Positions 9,112-16,631 of a DNA stretch of 64,000 bases are shown here, in pieces; the stretch's first letter is position 1, and every line of letters begins with the position of its first letter. Both the position numbers and the translations under genes were made by a program. The DNA is from Candidatus Halocynthiibacter alkanivorans. GTDB lineage: Bacteria; Pseudomonadota; Alphaproteobacteria; Rhodobacterales; Rhodobacteraceae. The notes below the pieces were generated by a model that searched no databases, was not told the DNA's origin, and worked only from the letters and a program-made list of their open reading frames with translations. The stretch covers positions 177,867 to 241,866 of the forward strand of contig NZ_QOLB01000029.1 in assembly GCF_003333265.1 (NCBI RefSeq), written 5' to 3'.

Positions 9112-11742
9112 ATGTCAGACCTAAACGCATCAAAAATATCAGTTACCAGGTCAATCTTGTTCAAAATCACCGCGATTTTCGGCGCGGTGACCACGCTGAT
9201 TCTGGTGCCGCTCATCCTGTTTGAGTTTCAGACAGCCAAAACCACGGCTGAAAAAGTTCTGACCGACCGCGCCGCTGAAGTCACCTCTCTGGTCTCCCAT
9301 GAAATCGCGACGCTGCTGCAGTTGCGCGACAAAGAAGCCATTACCGAAGAACTTGCCGAAGTGCGCGTTGAGTCCGGCGAAACACTGGTGACCGTCACCA
9401 TCTTTGACCGCGCCGGCATTCTGCTCGCGGTGGATGGCCCGCAAAGCAGCGCGTTGAACAACCTGGCGCAAAAAGCCATCAACACCGGTGAAATCACCAT
9501 TTCCCCAGAAGGTTTGCTGGTTGTGGTTCCGGTCCGGGATATGGAAGACGGCCCGCTGAATGGCGTCATTGCCACCTCCTGGACCACCGCACCGCTGCGC
9601 GCATCTTTGCAGGAAACTGCGATGCATTCTTTCCTTATCGCGCTCCTGATGTTCACCCTCGGCACCATCCTGACCGTTTGGCTGGTGCGCCGGATGGTAA
9701 CCCGGCCCCTGATCGGAGTCTCAAGTGCGATGCAGGATATTTCTGCTTCGGTCTTTGACACCAATGTACCCGCACTGGACCGCACGGACGAGGTCGGTGT
9801 GATCGCCAAAGCGCTGGACATGTTCCGCAAAGACCTCGCCGACGGCGACCAGGCCCGGCGTGAAAGCGCCTTTAAAGGCGCCGCTTTCGAGGGCACCTCG
9901 GCCGCGATGATGATCGCCAATACCGATTTTGACATCACCGATCTGAACCAGGCCACCACCGATCTGATGACTGAAAACCACGATAAAATGTCCAAACTTG
10001 TCTCCGGTTTCGATGTCGATAAACTGGTGGGGCGTTCTATCGATATTTTTCACCAGGACCCTGCACGCAACCGTCGCTTGCTTGAAAACACCGACAACCT
10101 GCCACACAGCGCTGAAATCCGCATTGAAAACAGCTATTTTTCACTCGATGTGAACGCGGTGCGCAACCGTCGCGGCCACCACATCGGTTATTTGCTGGAA
10201 TGGAAAGACGTCACTGAAGTCCGCACCGCAATGGCGCTGATCGACGCGCTTGATGCCGCCCAGTGCAAAGCAGAATTCGATCTCGATGGGGTCGCGCTGA
10301 AGGCCAATAAAAATTTCAGCGCCCTGGTGGGGATCAGACCCAATGCAATCGTGGGCAAAAACAAAGACCAGCTGATCTCCTTTGATCAGGCGCTGGCCGC
10401 GAAAAATGGCACGGTCTGGGAACAGGTTCTGAAGGGTAAAACCATCAGCGGCACCTTTGCAGTGCCCGGCATCGGCAGCACCCCACATCTGATCGAAGGC
10501 ACGTTCAGCCCGGTCAACAACAGCGCCGGCGATCCCTTTGGTGTCATCCTGCTGGCCAAAGACGTGACCCGCGAACGCGAAGCCCTGGCCGCCGCCGAAG
10601 AAGAACGCATCGCCAGCCAGGCCGCCCAGGCCGATGTGGTGGAAACCCTCCGCCGCAGTCTCAAATCCCTGTCCACCGGCAACCTGACCGCCACCATCGA
10701 CAGTAGTTTCGAAGCGGATTACGAAAGCCTGCGGGTGGATTTCAATTTGGCCATCACCCATCTGCGCGACGCCATGTCCTCTGTGGTGGACAACGCGGAC
10801 ATGATCCGCGGCGAAGCCTCCGAGATTTCCGGCGCGGCGGATGATTTGTCCAAACGCACCGAACGGCAGGCCTCCACACTCGAAGAAACCGCAACCGCGC
10901 TGGACGAGCTCACCTCCTCAGTCCGCTCCGCCGCGGGCGGCGCCGGCCTCGCCTCAAAAATGGTCTCCGAAGCCAAAGCGAATGCCGAAGAGGGCGGCCG
11001 GGTGGTGCAACAGGCGGTGGAAGCCATGGGCCAGATCGAAACCTCTTCCAGCCAGATCTCCAGGATCACGTCGGTGATCGATGACATCGCGTTCCAGACC
11101 AACCTGCTGGCGCTGAACGCCGGGGTGGAAGCCGCCCGTGCCGGCGACGCCGGCCGCGGTTTCGCGGTGGTGGCATCTGAGGTGCGGGCGCTGGCGCAGC
11201 GTTCCTCAGACGCCGCCCGCGAGATCAACGACCTGATCGCCAAATCCGGCACCCACGTGCAAAGCGGCGTCAGCCTTGTGGATGCCACCGGCAAAGCGCT
11301 GGCCGGTATCGTCACCTCGGTCACCGAAATCGCCTCTCATGTCGAAGAAATCGCAGTCTCCGCGCAACAACAGTCCAGCGGTCTGGCTGAAATCAACGCG
11401 GCGGTGAATCAGCTGGATCAGGTGACCCAGCAGAATGCGGCCATGTTTGAAGAAACCACCGCCGCCAGCCATGCGCTCACCCGCGAGGCGGAAAGCCTTG
11501 GCAAGACGGTGGCGCGTTTCAACACTGGCAACGTAGCAACAGCTGTACCACAGGCGACCGCACTGCCGCCCCACAAGCCACAGGCGAAACCCGCGCCACG
11601 GGCCGGAATCCCGGCCAAAACCGCGCCCAGAACCGCGGCCCCGACCGCGCCGCCGGCCCCGCCAGCCCCGGTCAAAATGGCGGTGAACCAGAGCCCGCCG
11701 GCGCCGGTAAATGCCAACAGCGGCGGCTGGGAAGACTTCTGA
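9112..11742 (+). CDS. methyl-accepting chemotaxis protein with tandem PAS domains
   Basis: An 876-residue transducer. Membrane span 1 is around residues 15-37, a periplasmic sensor of about 130 residues follows, span 2 is near 171-194, then HAMP (about 195-245). Two PAS-like domains follow (about 255-370 and 380-480, the second ending in [11 protein letters not shown]), then a second HAMP-like linker and the signalling hairpin. The hairpin tip reads [20 protein letters not shown] near residue 660. The C-terminus is a Pro/Ala-rich tail of about 80 residues ending GGWEDF, resembling the xWxxF tether for CheR/CheB. It is monocistronic, with a strong terminator. The ligand is unknown; PAS domains suggest a redox or small-molecule input from inside the cell. 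Confidence 0.93.
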   Translation: MSDLNASKISVTRSILFKITAIFGAVTTLILVPLILFEFQTAKTTAEKVLTDRAAEVTSLVSHEIATLLQLRDKEAITEELAEVRVESGETLVTVTIFDRAGILLAVDGPQSSALNNLAQKAINTGEITISPEGLLVVVPVRDMEDGPLNGVIATSWTTAPLRASLQETAMHSFLIALLMFTLGTILTVWLVRRMVTRPLIGVSSAMQDISASVFDTNVPALDRTDEVGVIAKALDMFRKDLADGDQARRESAFKGAAFEGTSAAMMIANTDFDITDLNQATTDLMTENHDKMSKLVSGFDVDKLVGRSIDIFHQDPARNRRLLENTDNLPHSAEIRIENSYFSLDVNAVRNRRGHHIGYLLEWKDVTEVRTAMALIDALDAAQCKAEFDLDGVALKANKNFSALVGIRPNAIVGKNKDQLISFDQALAAKNGTVWEQVLKGKTISGTFAVPGIGSTPHLIEGTFSPVNNSAGDPFGVILLAKDVTREREALAAAEEERIASQAAQADVVETLRRSLKSLSTGNLTATIDSSFEADYESLRVDFNLAITHLRDAMSSVVDNADMIRGEASEISGAADDLSKRTERQASTLEETATALDELTSSVRSAAGGAGLASKMVSEAKANAEEGGRVVQQAVEAMGQIETSSSQISRITSVIDDIAFQTNLLALNAGVEAARAGDAGRGFAVVASEVRALAQRSSDAAREINDLIAKSGTHVQSGVSLVDATGKALAGIVTSVTEIASHVEEIAVSAQQQSSGLAEINAAVNQLDQVTQQNAAMFEETTAASHALTREAESLGKTVARFNTGNVATAVPQATALPPHKPQAKPAPRAGIPAKTAPRTAAPTAPPAPPAPVKMAVNQSPPAPVNANSGGWEDF
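11599..11718 (+). repeat. 12-bp (4-codon) periodic tail-coding segment of the chemotaxis gene
   Basis: Ten consecutive 12-base units in reading phase encode [40 protein letters not shown]. Units such as CGGGCCGGAATC, CCGGCCAAAACC and GCGCCCAGAACC share a GCCCGG-like core with arrays elsewhere in the window. Periodicity is weaker than in the clearest arrays because of the Pro/Ala bias. Confidence 0.5.
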
Positions 11743-11747
11743 TCACT

Positions 11748-11776
11748 AAAAAAGGGCGCCCCGGGGCGCCCTTTTT
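11748..11776 (+). terminator. Rho-independent terminator of the chemotaxis gene
   Basis: AAAAAAGGGCGCC and GGCGCCCTTTTTT pair around CCGG, starting six bases after the stop. It is fully symmetric, so it can also stop transcripts from the leftward ABC operon. Confidence 0.93.
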
Positions 11777-11828
11777 TCTGTTTGCCGCCCGGCTGTGACA
11801 GGTTACCGGCACGATGTACCGTACCCGC

Positions 11829-12008
11829 CCACCAGGTCCGCACACGTTTCAGAATGCCGCCTCCGCCCACATCAGGCCCACATTCCAGCCCGCGTGTCAG
11901 GCCATATCCTGGCCCGCGTGTAGGGCCATTTTCCGGCCCGGGCGCCAGCCTACACTCCGGCCCACGTGTCGGGTCACGCGTCGGGTCACGCGTCGGCCTA
12001 CGCGTCAA
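11829..12008. repeat. degenerate 12-bp tandem array (about 15 units)
   Basis: Consecutive units from 11889 read CCCGCGTGTCAG, GCCATATCCTGG, CCCGCGTGTAGG, GCCATTTTCCGG, CCCGGGCGCCAG, CCTACACTCCGG, CCCACGTGTCGG, then GTCACGCGTCGG twice exactly and CCTACGCGTCAA. Less conserved units extend to the left. A 24-bp super-period is visible. On the minus strand the rotated unit is GTGACCCGACGC. It lies in the spacer between the chemotaxis terminator and the end of the ABC permease gene and contains no credible ORF. Confidence 0.85.
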
Positions 12009-12106
12009 ACCACCCGGTATCGTCACCGTGCCGGGGCGACATGTCAGGCCACCGTACCGGGCCCACACGGCAGCTCAAAGCGTCAGCCCGGTGCAGCGCC
12101 ACCCCG

Positions 12107-14644
12107 TCAGTCCCGGGCGCGCAGGACCTGCGCCGGGCGCACCGCCAGAGCCCGCCAGGCAAACCCAAGCCCGGTCAGAAGCGTCAGCAAAATCCCCCCG
12201 GCGATAATCAACAGCGCTGACACCGGTTCAAAGGTGAAACTGCTTTCCATCACCCGGGTCGTCACTGCCCAGCCCGCCAGCGCCCCGGCCCCCGTGGCCA
12301 CAATACCCGCCGCCGCGCCGGTCAGCACCGAACGCAAGGCAAAGCTGGCCAGGATGCGAGCCCGGCTGGCGCCCAGAGTTTTCAGCACCGCCGCCTCATA
12401 CTCCCGCCCGCGTGCGCCCGCCGCCGCCGCGCCGATCAGCACCACCGCACCGGTGATCAGCGTCGCCATGGCGCCAAAGGTGGTCGCCGCCGCAATCCCC
12501 GTCATCAGCTCTGCCACCCGCGCGATCACATCGCGCACCCGGATGGCGGTGATGTTGGGCCAGGTGCTGCTGATATCGCGCAGCAAGGCGGGCTCCGCTG
12601 CCTCCTCCGCATAGATCGTGGCGATATAACTGTGCGGCGCCGCCACCAGCGCCGCCTCGTTAAAGGTCATCACAAACCCCATACCCGCCTCCGAAAAGTC
12701 AACTTCCCGGAAATTGGTCAGAGTCGCAGTGATGTCACGCCCCAGCACATTCACCGTCACCGTGTCGCCCAGCTTCAAGCCCATTTCGCGCGCCTCTTCT
12801 GCGGCAAAACTCATCAGGGGTGGCCCCTCATAGCCTTCGGGCCACCATTCGCCTTCGACAATTTTGGCATTGTCTGGTTTGGCATCCGCATAGGTCAGAC
12901 CACGGTCCCCATGCAGCACCCAGTGATCACCCAATACTTCTGCGGCCGGTCTGCCGTTGATCTCGGTGACCACGCCGCGCAGCATCGGCGCGGACTCAAA
13001 CCGGGACACCGCCGAGTCCTGCTCCACCCGCTGCCGCAACGGATCAAGCTGATCGCGCTGGATATCGACCACAAAAAACGACGGTGCCACATCCGGCAGA
13101 TCGCGCGCAATCGCACCCCGCAGATTGGAATCAATCTGCCCCACCGCTGCCAGCACCGACAGGCCAAGCCCCAGCGACAGCACCACCGACAGGGTCTCGC
13201 CGCCCGGACCGCCCACCGCGCCAAGCGCAAGGCGCAGCGCCACCCGGCCCTGCACCAAAGGCAGATGCGCCAGCCAGCGGCTCAGACGCCGGATGCCCCA
13301 GGCCGCACCCACCAGCAGCGTGAACGCCCCGAAGATGCCCAGCGCCGACCACAGCGCCAGCTCCGCCACCCCGGTCAGCCAGGCCGCCAGTGCCACCAGC
13401 AGCGCCAGCAGCAGCGCCGTGACCAGCACCCATGGCCAGCGTGGCCAGGCCCCGGATCCCAGATCCGCGTCACGAAACAGCGTCGCCGCCCGCACATCAC
13501 TGGCGCGCGCCAGCGGCCACAGGGTGAAGATCAACGCGGTCAGAAACCCGTAGACCGCGGCTTCGATCAATGGTCCGGCGAACACGCCGTCCACAACGGG
13601 CAACGGCAACAGCGCCGACAGCACCGGCGCCAGCAGCAGCGGCACGCCCGCGCCCAACACCAGCCCCGCCGCCACACCGATAAAGGTCAGCACGCCGATC
13701 TGGATGAAATAGGTCAGGAAAATCACCTTTGAGGCCGCGCCGAGCGTTTTCAATGTGGCGATCACCTGGGTTTTTTCGTCCAGATACGCCCGCACCGCCG
13801 CCGAAACGCCAACACCGCCGACCGCCAGGCCGGCCAGGCCGACCAGCACCAGGAAGGCCGCCAGCCGCTCCACAAACCGCGCCGTGCCCGGCGCACCATT
13901 GCGCCAGTCGGTCCAGCGGAACCCTGCTCCGCCAAAAGCCTCTTCCGCCGCCGCACGGGTTGCGTCCGGGTCGGTGCCCTCGGGCAACATCATCCGGTAG
14001 GCCGCGTTAAACACGGTGCCAGCCCCCAGCAATCCGGAGTCGGCCAGCGCCCCGGTGGCGACAATCGTGCGTGGCCCCAGACCAAATCCCGCGGAGGCAC
14101 TGTCCGGCTCAACCTCCAGCGCCGCCATCAGAATAAACGCCTGCGCCCCGAGCCGGAATTGCTGCCCCACCTGCAGGCCCAGCCGCGCGATGAGAACCTG
14201 ATCCATCACCGCGCCCGGCATGCCGTCCTGACCGGCCAGCGCTGCGTCAAACCCAATCTCAGGTTCCAGTTGTATCACCCCGGTCAGCGGATAGGCATTG
14301 TCCACCGCTTTCACCTGGGTCAGGCCACGCTCGGCGGTCTCGCCAGCGCCAGCCACCGCCATAGATCTGAAATCAACGATTTCGGACACCGCCACCGCAG
14401 TCTCATCGATCCAGGCCCGTTCCGCCTCACTGGCAAACCGATAGCTCAGCTCAATCTCGGCGTCGCCGCCAAGCAGGATTGAGCCTTCCTGCAACAGCCC
14501 CGCTTCAATGCTGGCCCGTACAGTGCCGACAGCCGCAATCGCCGCCACCCCGAGCGTCAGACAGGACAGAAACACCCAGAAGCCGCGCAGGCCGCCGCGC
14601 AACTCACGCCGCGCGAAGCGGGCCGCAGTGACCAGCGACCTCAT
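12107..14644 (-). CDS. ABC transporter permease, FtsX/MacB superfamily, YbbP-like
   Basis: An 845-residue membrane protein of the YbbP group. It has the expected two-bundle layout: an N-terminal span after the basic start MRSLVTAARFARREL, a large extracytoplasmic domain, FtsX-type spans about residues 260-420, a second large external domain, and three C-terminal spans ending VLRARD. In E. coli ybbP lies beside ybbA and tesA, and the same trio is seen here. Its partner ATPase overlaps its start by four bases. Such systems are often annotated as envelope or lipoprotein-related exporters, but the substrate is not established and I infer only an exporter or mechanotransmission role. Confidence 0.88.
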   Translation of the reverse strand: MRSLVTAARFARRELRGGLRGFWVFLSCLTLGVAAIAAVGTVRASIEAGLLQEGSILLGGDAEIELSYRFASEAERAWIDETAVAVSEIVDFRSMAVAGAGETAERGLTQVKAVDNAYPLTGVIQLEPEIGFDAALAGQDGMPGAVMDQVLIARLGLQVGQQFRLGAQAFILMAALEVEPDSASAGFGLGPRTIVATGALADSGLLGAGTVFNAAYRMMLPEGTDPDATRAAAEEAFGGAGFRWTDWRNGAPGTARFVERLAAFLVLVGLAGLAVGGVGVSAAVRAYLDEKTQVIATLKTLGAASKVIFLTYFIQIGVLTFIGVAAGLVLGAGVPLLLAPVLSALLPLPVVDGVFAGPLIEAAVYGFLTALIFTLWPLARASDVRAATLFRDADLGSGAWPRWPWVLVTALLLALLVALAAWLTGVAELALWSALGIFGAFTLLVGAAWGIRRLSRWLAHLPLVQGRVALRLALGAVGGPGGETLSVVLSLGLGLSVLAAVGQIDSNLRGAIARDLPDVAPSFFVVDIQRDQLDPLRQRVEQDSAVSRFESAPMLRGVVTEINGRPAAEVLGDHWVLHGDRGLTYADAKPDNAKIVEGEWWPEGYEGPPLMSFAAEEAREMGLKLGDTVTVNVLGRDITATLTNFREVDFSEAGMGFVMTFNEAALVAAPHSYIATIYAEEAAEPALLRDISSTWPNITAIRVRDVIARVAELMTGIAAATTFGAMATLITGAVVLIGAAAAGARGREYEAAVLKTLGASRARILASFALRSVLTGAAAGIVATGAGALAGWAVTTRVMESSFTFEPVSALLIIAGGILLTLLTGLGFAWRALAVRPAQVLRARD

Positions 14645-15354
14645 TGCGCCACCCGGCCCAGCTGTTCCGCATCCGGGTCCAGCAGACCATCACGCAGCGC
14701 CACCACCCGGTCACAGCGCGCCGCCAGTTCCGGCGCATGGGTGACCAGCACCAGTGTTGACCCGTGGCGGTCGCGCAGACCAAAGAGCATGTCCATAATT
14801 GCCTCGCCGTTGACCCCGTCCAGGTTGCCGGTGGGCTCATCCGCCAGCAGGATCTTGGGCCGGGGCGCCGCCGCCCGCGCCAAAGCCACCCGCTGCTGCT
14901 CGCCGCCCGACATTTGCGCCGGGTAATGATGGATGCGCGCGCCCAGTCCCACCGCCTCAAGCTCTTCCGCCGCGCGCGCGAACGCATCCGGCTTGCCGGC
15001 AAGTTCCAGCGGGGTTGCAACATTTTCCAGCGCCGTCATTGTCGGAATAAGGTGGAAAGACTGGAACACCACCCCCATATGGTCCATGCGGAAGCGCGCC
15101 AGCGCGTCTTCGCCCATATCGCTCAGATTTTGACCCACCACCGAGACCAGCCCGCTGCTGGCCCGTTCCAGCCCGCCCAGAACCATAAGGAGAGACGATT
15201 TGCCCGACCCCGAAGGCCCGATCAGCCCCAGAGTTTCCCCCGCAGTCACTTCCATGCTGATGCCGCGCAGAATATCGACCGGCCCCGCATTGGCCTCCAG
15301 CGTTAAACTCATGTCTTTCAGACGGATAATCGGGTCGGTTACGGCTGTGTTCAC
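14641..15354 (-). CDS. ABC transporter ATP-binding protein, YbbA/LolD-like
   Basis: A 237-residue ATPase with Walker A GPSGSGKSS at residues 46-54, signature MSGGEQQRVALARA and Walker B ILLADEPTGNLD, the standard LolD/MacB-class pattern. I chose the GTG at 15354 because AAGGA lies eight bases upstream and the resulting length fits the family; a GTG 27 codons earlier would run through the divergent esterase start. The stop overlaps the permease start (ATGA). It energises the adjacent YbbP-like permease. Confidence 0.9.
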   Translation of the reverse strand: MNTAVTDPIIRLKDMSLTLEANAGPVDILRGISMEVTAGETLGLIGPSGSGKSSLLMVLGGLERASSGLVSVVGQNLSDMGEDALARFRMDHMGVVFQSFHLIPTMTALENVATPLELAGKPDAFARAAEELEAVGLGARIHHYPAQMSGGEQQRVALARAAAPRPKILLADEPTGNLDGVNGEAIMDMLFGLRDRHGSTLVLVTHAPELAARCDRVVALRDGLLDPDAEQLGRVAQ

Positions 15355-15370
15355 GGGGGCGGTCCTTTTT

Positions 15371-16027
15371 ATGCTCTGCCATGGATATGGGGTCGCGCGC
15401 CGGATGGGCAAGACCGCAGCGGTTGTGCTTTTCACATTCTCCGCCGCGCAGGCGGAAACTGTGACGATTGCTGCACTTGGGGACAGCCTGACCCAGGGCT
15501 ACGGCCTGCTCCGCGACGACGGCTTTGTGCCCCAGCTGGAAAGCTGGCTGCTTGAGCAGGGCGAAGAGGTGGTGCTGATCAATGCCGGCGTCTCCGGCGA
15601 TACCACCGCGGGGGGCAAATCCCGCGCCGCCTGGACCATGACGCCCGATGTGGACGCGCTGATCCTGGCACTGGGCGGCAATGATGTGCTGCGTGGTCTG
15701 CCGGCTGCGGCGGCGCGCGACAACCTGGCTGCGATCCTCGACGTGGCGCGGCAGCAAGACCTGCCGGTGCTGCTGGTCGGCATCACCGCGCCGGGTAATT
15801 TCGGCGCTGAATACAAAAGCGCGTTTCAGGCGATCTACCCGGATCTGGCCGCAGAATATGACACGCTGCTTTATGACAGTTTTCTGCAGTCGCTGCAGAC
15901 CCCGGGCACCAACACCGCGGCCTTTGTACAGGACGACGGGCTGCACCCGAATCCCGAGGGCGTGAAACGCATTGTCAGAGACATGGGCCCCTCGGTGCGG
16001 CAACTGATCGCGAATACCGCACATTAG
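15371..16027 (+). CDS. arylesterase / lysophospholipase L1, TesA-like (GDSL family)
   Basis: A 218-residue secreted SGNH hydrolase. Signs are a signal peptide ending in an AAQA cleavage site, block I ALGDSLTQGYG with the catalytic serine at about residue 39, the Gly/Asn blocks NAGVSGDTT and LGGNDVLRG, and the Asp/His pair in DGLHPNPEG. It hydrolyses short acyl esters or lysophospholipids in the periplasm. It is divergent from the YbbA-like ATPase with only 16 bases between start codons, the same arrangement as tesA-ybbA in E. coli. The start could also be the ATG at 15404; neither has a good ribosome site. Confidence 0.9.
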   Translation: MLCHGYGVARRMGKTAAVVLFTFSAAQAETVTIAALGDSLTQGYGLLRDDGFVPQLESWLLEQGEEVVLINAGVSGDTTAGGKSRAAWTMTPDVDALILALGGNDVLRGLPAAAARDNLAAILDVARQQDLPVLLVGITAPGNFGAEYKSAFQAIYPDLAAEYDTLLYDSFLQSLQTPGTNTAAFVQDDGLHPNPEGVKRIVRDMGPSVRQLIANTAH

Positions 16028-16472
16028 ACGCAAGACCTGCGCCGGGTCCTGCCTGCGGCATCACCGCAACCGGCACAACGCGGCCGGCACAACGCGACCG
16101 GCACAACGCGACCGGCACAACGCGACCGGCACAACGCGACCGGGTGGTGATGTGGTGACTGGACTGAGGGGGCTCTCCCGCCCGTCAGCCCCGGCCATTG
16201 TCCCTGCGGGACATGCCCTGACCTTCCCGTTGGGCCGCGCCGGGGCCTCTGCCCCGGCTGGCGTGATCCGGTTGCCCTGTCCCGGACGCCCATTGCCGGG
16301 GGGCTTAACTCAGCCGCCACACCGCCGCGCAGTCAACCAGGTCGCCTGGTCCCGGCCACGCCACGCCACGCCATTCTGGCTGCGATAACGCCACCACGGG
16401 GTGTATCGCCCGCCGCAGCCAGATATCCGGAACGGGCAGAGCGCGGCCCATCCCGGATCACCCTCAGAGAGG
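16028..16472. other. 445-bp spacer between tesA-like gene and ccoS
   Basis: Convergent spacer. It holds a 14-bp tandem array near its left end and otherwise low-complexity G+C-rich sequence; I see no gene and no clear terminator. Confidence 0.6.
16069..16143. repeat. 14-bp tandem array, five copies
   Basis: Five near-identical copies of ACCGGCACAACGCG (one has G at its first base) plus a partial sixth. Four copies are exact, indicating recent expansion. Confidence 0.95.
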
Positions 16473-16631
16473 TCACTCTTTGGGGTGGTCGTCATAGTCA
16501 GGCGACAGAAAACGCCGGCTGTCGCCCTCCGGGTCCTCAAACTGTGAGCTGCGCAGAGCCCAGAAAAACGTCACAAGCCCAAGACCTCCCAACACCAAAG
16601 ACACCGGAATCAGATAGACCAGCACATTCAT
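16473..16631 (-). CDS. ccoS: cbb3 oxidase maturation protein CcoS
   Basis: A 52-residue single-span membrane protein (MNVLVYLIPVSLVLGG then LGLVTFFWALRS) with an acidic tail containing QFEDPEGDSRR, the usual CcoS/FixS pattern. CcoS is required to insert haem b and copper into the CcoN subunit. It is the last gene of the leftward ccoGHIS operon; its ATG overlaps the ccoI stop by four bases, so translation is coupled. Confidence 0.93.
   Translation of the reverse strand: MNVLVYLIPVSLVLGGLGLVTFFWALRSSQFEDPEGDSRRFLSPDYDDHPKE

Noticed and set aside
11782..12207. Pro/Gly/His/Ser-rich ORFs after the chemotaxis gene
   Set aside because: They are translations of the 12-bp array and overlap the terminator region and the ABC permease end.
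12632..13732. 366-residue ORF antisense to the YbbP-like permease
   Set aside because: Arg/Gln/His-rich shadow without motifs.
16069..16143. CRISPR array
   Set aside because: Units are contiguous 14-mers without spacers, and no cas gene is nearby; it is a simple tandem repeat.
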